DNA from: a virus
Strand: one strand, 5' to 3'
Length of the DNA: 20,200 nucleotides
Virus record (IMG/VR): IMGVR_UViG_3300037493_001133
Coordinates: 1 to 20,200 of that record
The notes under the pieces are model-generated. The model ran no database searches and was not told the origin of the DNA. It was given only the letters and a program-made list of their open reading frames with translations. How positions within the stretch are numbered: the first letter of the stretch is position 1; every line of letters begins with the position of its first letter. Below are positions 8,042-15,386 of the stretch, piece after piece. Position numbers and translations under genes: made by a program.

Positions 8042-9094
8042 TCAGATCGAGCCGCCAGCAACGCAGCCGTGGGCGGGGAACTTGGTGAGGACCATCTGGT
8101 GATGGAACTCGACCTTCGCCGTCACGGCATCCTGCTGCGCGATCTGGTCGGTGAAGTCCGAGATCGTCATCTTCTGGATGTACACCAGCTCAAGGAAGTC
8201 GGTGTTGATCATGTACGTCACGCCGTTCGCCGCAGCACTGGTGAAGTCCGTGCTGAGGTTGATGAGCGCAGAGGCGTACACGCCGCCAACGCCGATGACA
8301 TCCTGAAGAAGATTGCCCTTGTCCGTGCCCTGCGGGAGCGCAGTGAGGCGGACGAGGTCAAGCTTCGCGTCCTGGTAGTTGCCGAAGGTGTCGTCGTCCA
8401 TCACGATGATGTCCGGTCCACCGTTGGGCTTGCCAGCGAACTGCGCGCACTGACGGTACGTCTTGCGGAGCTTGCTGATGCCGTCGGTCGCAAACGCGGT
8501 GATGGTGTTGAACTGGTTGTAGTGGAAGTCCGCGAGCGACTTCGTCACGTTCTGGACGGGGTCGACCTGCGAGCCGGGGGCGAGGAAGTCGAGAAGACCG
8601 TTCGTCACGCCCGTGCCGACGCCCGCGCCGAACTGACCGTTGAAGGTCGTGAAGCCCGCAAGCTCAGGGCTGTCGATGGCGATGCCAGCGGACGAGCCGG
8701 TGAGGAGGTACTTCTCCATGTCAACGGACAGACCGTCCATCGTGACCTTCGGGTAGTTCTCGATGAGCTTGATGGCTCCGAGCTTGCCCTTGTTCTGGAG
8801 GAGTTCCTTCTTCGGGATGTTGATCGGCACCACAACGCGGTGGAACTCGACCTGGTACTTCTTGCTCCGCTTGTAGCGGGTCATGTCCAGCGTCTCGTCG
8901 CCGTTGAAGATACCGGTACCGCGAGCGGGCGAACCGCTCATGATCGGACGCTCGATGAAGGTACCACCATCAGAGGTGATGCGACCCTTCTTCTCAAGCG
9001 CGCGGAAGGTGGGGACGTTCTGGAGGAACGCGCTAACCAGCGGACCCTTGAGGTCAGCCAGCGTGGTGTTCAGAAGTTCAACAGAGACAGCCAT
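8042..9094 (-). CDS. Major capsid protein, HK97-fold type
   Basis: 350 aa from the ATG at 9094 (MAVSVELLNTTLADLKG), with GGAG 6 bases upstream. An upstream ORF extension to 9148 adds 18 residues that contain the SD region and is not used. Residues 1-35 form a helical arm. Residues about 38-75 (GRITSDGGTFIERPIM, ARGTGIFNGDE) match a capsid extended loop. Residues about 72-100 (YKRSKKYQVEFHRVVVPINI) resemble the spine strand region. Size, the scaffold gene upstream and the decoration gene downstream agree with the shell protein that assembles with scaffold into the procapsid. There is no N-terminal protease or delta-domain fusion. Family assignment is confident; the exact subfamily is not. Confidence 0.85.
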   Translation of the reverse strand: MAVSVELLNTTLADLKGPLVSAFLQNVPTFRALEKKGRITSDGGTFIERPIMSGSPARGTGIFNGDETLDMTRYKRSKKYQVEFHRVVVPINIPKKELLQNKGKLGAIKLIENYPKVTMDGLSVDMEKYLLTGSSAGIAIDSPELAGFTTFNGQFGAGVGTGVTNGLLDFLAPGSQVDPVQNVTKSLADFHYNQFNTITAFATDGISKLRKTYRQCAQFAGKPNGGPDIIVMDDDTFGNYQDAKLDLVRLTALPQGTDKGNLLQDVIGVGGVYASALINLSTDFTSAAANGVTYMINTDFLELVYIQKMTISDFTDQIAQQDAVTAKVEFHHQMVLTKFPAHGCVAGGSI

Positions 9095-9233
9095 TGTAGG
9101 CTCCGTAGTGGGTGAAGGGAGGAACGCTTGCTCGCCTTCCCTGCCCACTCATCTCGGTCGTGCCTCGCAGCCTACGACGCTTGTGGTGGGGGGTGCATGC
9201 TAGGACTACTTGCACCGGCCCCTACCTGCAAGG
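9095..9233 (-). other. 139-base gap between scaffold and capsid genes
   Basis: Contains the capsid SD (GGAG, about 9101-9104) and a 6-bp inverted repeat CTTGCA/TGCAAG at 9209-9232 with a 12-base loop just after the scaffold stop. There is no T-run after it on either strand, so a terminator is not supported. I see no convincing promoter or small gene. It is the longest gap inside the minus-strand block and precedes what is normally the most highly expressed gene. A promoter or processing site is possible but unproven. Confidence 0.4.
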
Positions 9234-10091
9234 CTATTCGTCGTCGGGTTCCGACCGAGCCATAGACTTCATCGCGCGGATGGCATCGTCAAACGAGGAG
9301 AACTCACGCTCACGCTTCATGGTCGAGGCAGGAGGTGCCTTCCCAGCAGGCTGCGAGAGCCTTACGGACGCAGGCAGCTCGACCGAACGTGGGCCTGGAG
9401 GCTGTGCCTTCTGGGGCATGACGGCTCGCACCATCTTTGCAGCCCGATCCGTCTCGTATCCGGCTTCCAACAACTTTAAGTACTCAGCGAATGCGCCCAT
9501 GGGAGCCCCATTCGCATCCTCGCTGTAGTCCTCGTAGATGTCGGGGTACTCAGACTTGAGCTTGTCCATCTCCGTTTCAGCTTCACGGTTGGCAATCTCC
9601 GTCTCAAGGGCTTCGTAGCGACCCTTCCAGTCGTTGATGCCAGCATCGCGTTCCTGCAAGGACCGCTCTAGCTCAGAGAGCTTGCCCTGCATCTCTGCGG
9701 TGGAGTCGTCGGCAGAGAGCATCCGCTCAAACCAGTCACGGTTCTGCTTGACCTTCTCCATCTCCGACCGCATCTGGGTGCGCTCTTGCTCCCAGGTCTG
9801 CTGTCCCTTCTTGAACTCGTCGAACTTGCTCTGGTAGCCGCGCTGCCAGTTGCCGTACTTGGACTTCAGTCCATTCTCCAGCACGGGACGCACATCTTCG
9901 GGGAGCTTTGCCCACCAATCAGCCCTGCTCAGGCTCTCAAACTCACCGTTCCATTCAAAGGGCGCAGCCTCTGACCCGCTAGCAGCAGCAGCAGGAGAAG
10001 CAAGACCAGCGACAGATGCAGCGTCAGAGACTGCGCCCCCTGTCGAGGTATCAACTTCTCCCGCCGATGCGGTCGTCGTATCGGTTTCCAT
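9234..10091 (-). CDS. Putative capsid scaffold protein
   Basis: 285 aa, ATG at 10091 with AGGAG 8 bases upstream. The N-terminal 45 residues are Ala/Ser/Thr/Gly-rich and disordered in character. Residues about 85-185 form a long charged coiled coil (FDEFKKGQQTWEQERTQM, LSELERSLQERDAGI). The C-terminus carries a Pro/Ala linker and a terminal helix (FSSFDDAIRAMKSMARS). Internal scaffolds of tailed phages are acidic, helical, located just upstream of the capsid gene, and use a terminal helix to bind the coat protein. The gene fits this by position, size and composition. No protease signature is present, so a protease-scaffold fusion is unlikely. Confidence 0.75.
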   Translation of the reverse strand: METDTTTASAGEVDTSTGGAVSDAASVAGLASPAAAASGSEAAPFEWNGEFESLSRADWWAKLPEDVRPVLENGLKSKYGNWQRGYQSKFDEFKKGQQTWEQERTQMRSEMEKVKQNRDWFERMLSADDSTAEMQGKLSELERSLQERDAGINDWKGRYEALETEIANREAETEMDKLKSEYPDIYEDYSEDANGAPMGAFAEYLKLLEAGYETDRAAKMVRAVMPQKAQPPGPRSVELPASVRLSQPAGKAPPASTMKREREFSSFDDAIRAMKSMARSEPDDE

Positions 10092-10121
10092 CGTGCTTCT
10101 CCTGCTTGTGGTCTGGTCTAG

Positions 10122-10547
10122 CTACATCATCATCTTGGACTTGTAGGACTTCGCCATCTCTTCGTCGGCCATGTCCTCTTCTTCCATGTCGGAAGCCTTC
10201 GCAGACTTCTTCATGGCGTCCATCTTGGTCTTCACGTTCTCGCCAGCGGGCATCTCTTCCTCGGTGCCCTCTTCCTCCATGTCCTCGCCCATAGGAGCGG
10301 TAGACAGGATGATGTTGATGACCGTGGGCTTCTCGCGCATCATCGAGGCAAGCTCGTCGGGCGTCTTGCCACGCATCTCGTCGCGGGTCTGGGCCGCGAG
10401 GAACAACGCCTTGGGCGTTGTCTGGAGCTTCATCTCGGAGATGAGCGCAGCGAGAGGAGCAAGCTTGCCCTCCGCTTCAGCCTTGTCCACGATGGTGCTG
10501 ATCGTGCTCTTGATGTCCTCTGCGGACGGCATCATTTCATCGGCCAT
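10122..10547 (-). CDS. Acidic, methionine-rich protein of unknown function
   Basis: 141 aa starting MADEMMPSAEDIKSTIS at the ATG at 10547. A GGGAGGA site lies about 9 bases upstream, inside the preceding gene, which overlaps this one by 11 bases. The first 80 residues look helical (ISTIVDKAEAEGKLAPLAAL). Residues from about 92 form a low-complexity tail of Glu, Met and Lys clusters (EDMEEEGTEEEMPAG, KSKMMM at the end). The longer reading from 10595 lacks its own SD and is not used. It sits between the zinc-ribbon and scaffold genes, so an assembly role is possible. The family is not recognised. The tail is probably disordered. Confidence 0.75.
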   Translation of the reverse strand: MADEMMPSAEDIKSTISTIVDKAEAEGKLAPLAALISEMKLQTTPKALFLAAQTRDEMRGKTPDELASMMREKPTVINIILSTAPMGEDMEEEGTEEEMPAGENVKTKMDAMKKSAKASDMEEEDMADEEMAKSYKSKMMM

Positions 10548-10968
10548 GACGAATAGTCCTCCCTGAAAGCGGGTCGTACCCACGTTGACGTTCACCTACG
10601 ATCTCGCGCCACTGAGTGGAGTCGAGACCATGCGCCTGCCGAGTCGCCCAGGCACGATGCCGGAACTCGTCTGCACGCACATGCTTATCGCTGTTGGTCG
10701 TTTCCACGATCTTCTGGCCCGTGTTGCGCTCAACTGCCGCCTTGTAGGCGGTCCAGTCCTCGCGAGACTCGTAGGTCACACCGTCGTGCTTCAACGGCTT
10801 CCACATCTGCGTGGTGTAGTTGACCGTTCGGACATCGACCGGGAGCCATCCAGCTACGCGAGAGCCACCGCACTCAGGGCAGGGAGTAGGTCCATCGTTG
10901 CGACGGTAGACTACGTCGCTCTCCCAATGGTCTGCGGTGCAGTGGAGGTCATGGGTCACGAAGCTCAT
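10537..10968 (-). CDS. Zinc-ribbon (FmdB-like) protein
   Basis: 143 aa, starting inside the portal stop (ATGA overlap), with AGGAG 8 bases upstream. C10 with H14, and C30-P-E-C33-G-G, make a plausible small zinc ribbon resembling FmdB-type N-termini, in which an N-terminal Cys and a CPxCG knuckle bracket about 20 residues. The rest (about 45-143) is a charged helical region rich in Arg, Trp and His with no known motif. Such small ribbon proteins recur between portal and scaffold genes of some phages, and their role there is unclear. Zinc binding is inferred from the Cys spacing. Regulation or an assembly-factor role are both possible. Confidence 0.65.
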   Translation of the reverse strand: MSFVTHDLHCTADHWESDVVYRRNDGPTPCPECGGSRVAGWLPVDVRTVNYTTQMWKPLKHDGVTYESREDWTAYKAAVERNTGQKIVETTNSDKHVRADEFRHRAWATRQAHGLDSTQWREIVGERQRGYDPLSGRTIRHGR

Positions 10969-12674
10969 GCGAGCGTCTCCTGAGAGGTGACGGGTTGAGC
11001 CGCACGCTCAGCCATCGCGGCCTGAACGGGTGGCATGTTCGATGCCTCGGTCGTGCCCATCCCAGCAGCTTGCGCCATAGCAGCCTCGTCCAGCGGGGGC
11101 GCGGCAGCGATACCGGTTGCAGCGTTTGCGGTCTGACCCGCCATCGCTTCAGGCGGCATCATGGGCGGGGGTGGTCCCTTGAACAGGCGCGGGCTTAGAG
11201 CGAAGACCTCGAGGAACTGCTTGGTGACCTCGACCTGGTCAATCATCGGGTTCGACATGAGGAACTGCATCGCAGCCTTGAACTGCTCCTGAAGGACAGC
11301 GCGGTTGCTCTCCATCGGGGAGTACGGCACGACCTTGAACTGAGCCTTCACACCGTCGAGGGTCTGCGGGTAGACCGTCTTCGGCTCGCCATAGCCGGTG
11401 AGCTGCACGACCTTCTCGGTCTGCATGTACTTGGCAACGAGCAACGCCATCTTCTGCGCTACGTCGATGGTGACCGTGTCGATGCGCCGCTGGCGAGAGG
11501 CAAGCCGGTTGCGGAGCTGGCCCTCGACCAAGGCCAACTCGGTCGCGGTACGTGCGCCTGTGACCTGTCCACGCTGAGCGTCGGCAAGGGCAGACACCGT
11601 AGCAATGCTCTTCTCCAGCGAGGACGCCATCTCAAAGAGCGCAGCCGGGGGCTCAGGCATAGGCCACGGGTGAAACACCGTCGAGAGCGGCTGACCATTG
11701 GTCGTGCGGATGCCGGTCAACGAACCGACCGGAGCCTCCTGCGCCATCGCCATGTCCTCGCTCTGTGCAGCCGTCGAGTCGTAGGCGACCTTCGGGATGC
11801 TCAAGCGGGCGATGTTGAGGAGGTAGGTGCGGATGTGGTTCAGCTCCTCCTGGTTGTCGGAGATGAGCGAGATCTCGCTGAGGCCACGACAGTCCTCCCC
11901 GTTGCTGTTCAGCGTGAGCAGGCTGAACGGCACGTAGACGAGCGCATCCTCCATGAGAGGCTGCGGGTTGTCCGGGTGGATGTGGACGACGCGACCAGCC
12001 TCGACATCGTAGACTTCGTACACCGTGATCCACGGCTGGAAGTTCTTGAGGTCTTGCCTGCTGACGCTGGTGCCCGTGTCCTGCATGAGCCACTTCGGGT
12101 ACGAGTCGCCACCAACGCTGTTGGCCCACGATGCGTACATGCCGCTGGCTACACGCTCGCGGAACTGCTCCTCACTGAGCAGCGTCGTCTCGATCCAGTA
12201 GCGGATGTCGGACGGACGCTTGGCGGCAAGGTCGTAGAAGACGCCGCGCACGTCGCAGACTTTTGCCATCGGAAGGTCAGACTCTACGTCCCACGTCGTC
12301 TTGACGACAGCGCGACCGTACAGGACTGCATCCTGAATGAGCATCGTCAGTTCAGAGTAGTAGTCGGCTGAGTCGAGAGCGAGGTTGACCACGCCTTCAA
12401 GGCCACGCACGCTATCGTCGGGGGACATGGCGCGGAGCATCGCAGTGACCTGCGGGTTGCGCGGGGTCATCGTGCTGACCGCAGTCTCAACGATGGCGAA
12501 CGTGAGGTTGATGCTGGTCGTGATCAGCTCGCTCTCGCTGGGACCGCCACCTTCTTTGTCCGAGTAGAACTTGCCCTGGTAGAACCGCAGGAGACGGTCG
12601 AAGGCGAGCTTCTCGGTGGACCGGAAGACCTCGATGTGTCGCTGGATGGTCGGGAGATACTCAGTTGCCTTCAT
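10965..12674 (-). CDS. Portal protein
   Basis: 569 aa. The ATG overlaps the TerL stop as ATGA, with AGGGA 8 bases upstream. The portal is the dodecameric ring at one capsid vertex through which TerL drives DNA and to which the adaptor docks. Visible features: an N-terminal helical region (LAFDRLLRFYQGKFY), INLTFAIVETAVSTMTPRNP around 55-74, a beta-rich wing (about 120-260), and a long helix with ARTATEL at 374-380 followed by LRNRLASRQRRID, a pattern typical of portal stem and crown helices. The C-terminal 80 residues are Ala-, Met- and Pro-rich (PPPPMMPPEAM), as in disordered barrel tails. Length fits portals of short-tailed phages (P22 about 725, T7 about 535). Position next to terL supports the call. 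Confidence 0.88.
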   Translation of the reverse strand: MKATEYLPTIQRHIEVFRSTEKLAFDRLLRFYQGKFYSDKEGGGPSESELITTSINLTFAIVETAVSTMTPRNPQVTAMLRAMSPDDSVRGLEGVVNLALDSADYYSELTMLIQDAVLYGRAVVKTTWDVESDLPMAKVCDVRGVFYDLAAKRPSDIRYWIETTLLSEEQFRERVASGMYASWANSVGGDSYPKWLMQDTGTSVSRQDLKNFQPWITVYEVYDVEAGRVVHIHPDNPQPLMEDALVYVPFSLLTLNSNGEDCRGLSEISLISDNQEELNHIRTYLLNIARLSIPKVAYDSTAAQSEDMAMAQEAPVGSLTGIRTTNGQPLSTVFHPWPMPEPPAALFEMASSLEKSIATVSALADAQRGQVTGARTATELALVEGQLRNRLASRQRRIDTVTIDVAQKMALLVAKYMQTEKVVQLTGYGEPKTVYPQTLDGVKAQFKVVPYSPMESNRAVLQEQFKAAMQFLMSNPMIDQVEVTKQFLEVFALSPRLFKGPPPPMMPPEAMAGQTANAATGIAAAPPLDEAAMAQAAGMGTTEASNMPPVQAAMAERAAQPVTSQETLA

Positions 12675-14260
12675 GGGTGTATCCCTAGCGTCTTGCGACG
12701 AGTCTGCTTGAAGTATGCGTCGAGGTCTACCGCGCTCATAACGGCGGTCTGGCCTGCCTTCATCTGCTTAGCGGGTCGAGTACCTGCTGGACGCAGCCCG
12801 TAACCACGCTTGCGGAACATCGCCGCAGCCATCAGCACCGTCATTGCACGGTCGAAGTGGTGCTTGCCGTGCTCGCCACGACCACGCTTCCGGCTCTCAC
12901 CATCCCACTGGAGAAGCTGGTGGACGGTGGGCTTGCTGCGGATCACGATCTCGTCGGCACGGAGCATCTCGACCAAGGTGACGATGGCGGCACTCTTCCC
13001 TACGCTGGTCGTGTAGAAGCCGGGGTGGCTTGCGCTGGTGTGGTAGAGCCTCGGGCAGCGCATGCCGACGAGAGCCTGCACGCATGCGGGAGCGTTGCTC
13101 TCGACCACTACGTCACAGTCCCACTGAGACTGGAGGCGCATGATGCGGTTGGCGAGACGGCCCGGATCCTCGCGGCCCGACCAGCAGAACGCCTCACTAT
13201 GGTCCCAGCAGTTCCAGATGGTGATGGCTGACGGGTCACCGTTGTCTCCGTAGCCAGCGGGGTCCACGGTCATAAGGTACGGGCACCCTGGCTCGCGAGG
13301 CTCAAAGGTGTACTCCTCCGCGTCGTTGACCGGGGTCGCAAGCGGGAGCATGACCAGCAGAGCCTCTGGCGGGAGAATGTTCCCTTCGTCGGTCGTCCAT
13401 CCGTCGTACTCCCCGTAGGGGTACTTGTGCCTGAACCTTCGGTCGTCACCCACGAACTCGGTATCGAGTCGCTGGCGACGGAACGCGAGGTGGGCGTGCG
13501 TGATGCCGGGGAGCTTGTCGATAAGACGTAGCTCCTCGTTGTCGGGGACAAAGCTGGAGTCGTGTCGTGTGCAGGAGTCGTCCAGCCACCACTTGAGGAA
13601 GATGGGATGGAACTGGCTCTTGCCCTCCAGAGCCTTGAGCCACATCGTATGCGAGGTGGTGCCCTGTCGTCCCGGCGTAGACTCCATCACGACGCGAGCG
13701 TTCTCACGCTTTGCGACCGATGGGAAGAAGTGCTCGTTGAAGTTGTCCTGGTCGGGGAACTCGTCGTACTCCGTGATGACGACACGGTCTGGAGAGTTGC
13801 CGATGGCAGGCGTACCGGTCGCAGCGGTGATTGCCTTGATGCGTCCACCGTGCGTGAACTCAAGCTCTCGCTTGGCAGGGTCACGACCAGAGCGCGAGGG
13901 GATCTTGATGGCGTCGGGCAGGTAGTCGTAGGCGTATCGAGCACGGCCCCACGCAGTCTCAGCCGTGTCGTACTTCTCCGCGATGAGCACGCCTTGTACA
14001 CCAGGGGAGTACATGCACTGACCAAGGAGGTCGAGGATCATCAGCGTGGTGATCTTGGCCTGCCGGTACTTCTTCACCATGACCCAGCGGTGGTCCATGC
14101 ACGCTTGCAGGACAAGCCTCTGGTTGGGCGTAATCTCTAGGCACCCGATGGTTTCGTTCTCGCGGACGATGCGGCAAATCTGCACGAAGCGGTCACGCTG
14201 CATAGCTGCGCGGACGGCTGCTCCGTCGATGATGCCTTGAGGCTCTGGTCTACGGGCCAT
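12671..14260 (-). CDS. terL: Terminase large subunit (packaging ATPase/nuclease)
   Basis: 529 aa. It drives ATP-dependent packaging of DNA into the procapsid and cuts the concatemer. The ATPase domain (about 40-250) has a P-loop-position segment KYRQAKITT (64-72), Walker B VVITEYDE (160-167, catalytic E167) and a coupling motif STP (194-196). The nuclease domain (about 325-490) has an RNase H-like set: D333 in TVDPAG, E387 in VVVESN and D470 in HHFDRAM. The P-loop lacks the usual glycines, noted as a finding. The start directly follows the TAG of the 44-aa gene (TAGATG), with only a weak GAAGAAG ribosome site, so coupling is likely. No small subunit is recognised in the window. Confidence 0.93.
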   Translation of the reverse strand: MARRPEPQGIIDGAAVRAAMQRDRFVQICRIVRENETIGCLEITPNQRLVLQACMDHRWVMVKKYRQAKITTLMILDLLGQCMYSPGVQGVLIAEKYDTAETAWGRARYAYDYLPDAIKIPSRSGRDPAKRELEFTHGGRIKAITAATGTPAIGNSPDRVVITEYDEFPDQDNFNEHFFPSVAKRENARVVMESTPGRQGTTSHTMWLKALEGKSQFHPIFLKWWLDDSCTRHDSSFVPDNEELRLIDKLPGITHAHLAFRRQRLDTEFVGDDRRFRHKYPYGEYDGWTTDEGNILPPEALLVMLPLATPVNDAEEYTFEPREPGCPYLMTVDPAGYGDNGDPSAITIWNCWDHSEAFCWSGREDPGRLANRIMRLQSQWDCDVVVESNAPACVQALVGMRCPRLYHTSASHPGFYTTSVGKSAAIVTLVEMLRADEIVIRSKPTVHQLLQWDGESRKRGRGEHGKHHFDRAMTVLMAAAMFRKRGYGLRPAGTRPAKQMKAGQTAVMSAVDLDAYFKQTRRKTLGIHP

Positions 14261-14395
14261 CTACTTCTTCTTCCCGCGAGCCTTTGAGAGAGCGATAGCG
14301 ATGCGCTGAGCGTGCGGCATCTTAGGTTTCTCGTTCGCCAGCTTGGAGATGTTTGCACTTATTGTCTTCTGGGATGTCCCTTCTTTCAACGGCAC
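14261..14395 (-). CDS. 44-aa basic phage protein upstream of terL
   Basis: The start is a GTG at 14395 with GGAG 5 bases upstream, giving 44 residues that begin VPLKEGTSQKTISANISK (V read as Met). Longer in-frame readings lack an SD and become the antisense shadow of the plus-strand gene. The P-L-K-x-G-x-S-x-K-x-I-S-x-N-I start and the HAQRIAIALSKARGKKK end match a small conserved phage protein type known from many tailed-phage genomes, which carries a repeated K/S-x-I motif and a basic tail; its function is unknown. Being first in the minus-strand block, it may be the leader gene for terL, since its TAG abuts the terL ATG. It is not a terminase small subunit by size. Confidence 0.7.
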   Translation of the reverse strand: MPLKEGTSQKTISANISKLANEKPKMPHAQRIAIALSKARGKKK

Positions 14396-14442
14396 TGCCT
14401 CTCCAAGCTCTTTGCTCAAGTAGCGCGACTTGACAATAAGTG
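14356..14442. repeat. Perfect 11-bp inverted repeat flanking a start codon
   Basis: CACTTATTGTC at 14356-14366 is exactly complementary to GACAATAAGTG at 14432-14442, with 65 bases between. The GTG at 14395 and its SD lie within the spacer. The arms are AT-richer than their surroundings. The right arm overlaps a TTGACA (14430-14435) with no acceptable -10. It could be a pair of operator half-sites or an RNA stem over the leader of the minus-strand block. By my rough count such a repeat with spacing up to 100 would arise by chance about 0.5 times per window, but rarely at this spot. Confidence 0.5.
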
Positions 14443-14542
14443 GTAGGTTTTTGCGACCCCGGTCTAGCGTGAGGAGTCGGATGGTCCGACCACCTTGGAG
14501 GGCTAGCAGCGCAGGCTGTGGCGGGGTTGAAAGAGAGGACTC
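14396..14542. promoter_or_regulatory. Divergent intergenic region between the two gene blocks
   Basis: The 44-aa gene reads left from here and the 154-aa gene reads right, so both need initiation in or near this 147-base stretch. The plus-strand gene has an AGAGGA SD just ahead of its ATG at 14543. TTGACA at 14430 is a good -35, but no TATAAT-like element follows at 15-18 bases. TATTGT on the minus strand near 14439-14434 is a partial -10 with no -35. Promoters may be phage-specific or depend on another sigma. The regulatory role is inferred from the divergent layout. Confidence 0.45.
14476..14490. repeat. Short hairpin in divergent region
   Basis: GTCGGA-TGG-TCCGAC forms a perfect 6-bp stem with a 3-base loop. 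No T-run follows on either strand, so a terminator is not supported. It could be a leader-RNA hairpin for the plus-strand block, or a protein site. It may also be a chance palindrome in GC-rich DNA. Confidence 0.35.
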
Positions 14543-15007
14543 ATGCCCTACATCCGTCGCCAGTTCATCCACAACGGTGAAGTTACTGCCCCCAAGCTGG
14601 AGGCCAACGCCTTCGACGGGGCCATCGTCGCGAACACCACGCCCGTCGCCCCTAGCGGAACGTCGGCTCCGGTGATGCCGCTCGTCGTCATCCTCAACAC
14701 GCCTGACGCTGCGGGCGACACGACCTACGTGCTCCCGTTCAAGTGCCGCATCGTCGGCGTAGCGGTGCAGAAGATCAACGCTGCGACCGGTGCGTTCATC
14801 AACACGGTCCAGCTCAAGAACGGTGCGAACGCCGTGTCGAACGCAATCAGCTTCAACAACAACGCGCGCGGTCATACGAACTACGCCAGCTCGATTGACG
14901 ACACCTACAGCACGTTCAACGCTGGGGTGAGTGCGACCCTCACCGTCGTCAAGGCTGGCGGCAACGCTGAGTTCGCGGTTGTCGTGACGCTCGTTCGGGT
15001 GGCCTAA
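14543..15007 (+). CDS. Putative virion surface protein, beta-rich, 154 aa
   Basis: ATG at 14543 (MPYIRRQFIHNGEVTAPKLE), with AGAGGA 6 bases upstream. After a short polar start, residues about 45-154 show alternating hydrophobic strands with Gly/Asn/Thr turns (TTYVLPFKCRIVGVAVQKIN, SATLTVVKAGGNAEFAVVVT). This resembles small jelly-roll or immunoglobulin-like phage decoration and fibre-base proteins. There is no membrane segment. It starts the plus-strand block that leads into fibres, and its TAA overlaps the next ATG (TAATG). The exact role (capsid decoration or fibre base) is not decided by sequence. Confidence 0.6.
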   Translation: MPYIRRQFIHNGEVTAPKLEANAFDGAIVANTTPVAPSGTSAPVMPLVVILNTPDAAGDTTYVLPFKCRIVGVAVQKINAATGAFINTVQLKNGANAVSNAISFNNNARGHTNYASSIDDTYSTFNAGVSATLTVVKAGGNAEFAVVVTLVRVA

Positions 15008-15378
15008 TGAGTGCCGTCGCCCCTCAGCCCGTCTCTCGGCTGACGGGCACGACGGGTGTGTCTGGGGCGACTACCCAGACCGACCTGGTCGTGTCTGACC
15101 GGCTCACCAAGATCGTCATCAAGCGCGTCAAGCTCAAGCGGACGGCTGGTGCTGGTGCCAACTTCACACCGCGCATCTTCAAGGTGAGCGGTGCGGCGAA
15201 CGGCAGCATCGACCAGGAGTTCGTGGGTACCGCAACTGCGGTAGCCGACTTGTTTGACGTGGTTGCTGAGGTCTACGTCTTCACGGATGCCACAGGGAAG
15301 CTGTACCTTCAGCCCTCCCCGGATGCTGGTGCAGACAACGTCTTCCAGTACGAAGTCTACTTCGACATCGTCCGCTAG
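15007..15378 (+). CDS. Putative virion surface protein, beta-rich, 123 aa
   Basis: The start overlaps the upstream stop by one base (TAATG), which implies translational coupling. Strand-like segments (TKIVIKRVKLKRTAG, LFDVVAEVYVFTDATGKLYL, FQYEVYFDIV) are separated by Gly/Ala/Asp turns. It is similar in size and character to the protein before it, and the two may form a pair, but I found no clear residue identity between them. No motif or membrane segment is seen. The role is inferred from position upstream of the adhesin. Confidence 0.55.
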   Translation: MSAVAPQPVSRLTGTTGVSGATTQTDLVVSDRLTKIVIKRVKLKRTAGAGANFTPRIFKVSGAANGSIDQEFVGTATAVADLFDVVAEVYVFTDATGKLYLQPSPDAGADNVFQYEVYFDIVR

Positions 15379-15386
15379 GAGGTAGC

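Noticed and set aside
8069-9115. Plus-strand frame of 348 codons opposite the capsid gene
   Set aside because: Shadow of the major capsid gene: composition skewed to Val, Leu, Arg and Glu, no SD and no motif.
9209-9232. Terminator after the scaffold gene
   Set aside because: Only a 6-bp stem with a 12-base loop and no T-run.
14430-14458. Sigma70 promoter with TTGACA
   Set aside because: No TATAAT-like hexamer at 15-18 bases; the -35 match alone is not enough.
14261-14875. 204-codon version of the 44-aa gene
   Set aside because: The N-terminal part is the complement of the plus-strand surface-protein gene, and no SD precedes it; the GTG at 14395 is better.
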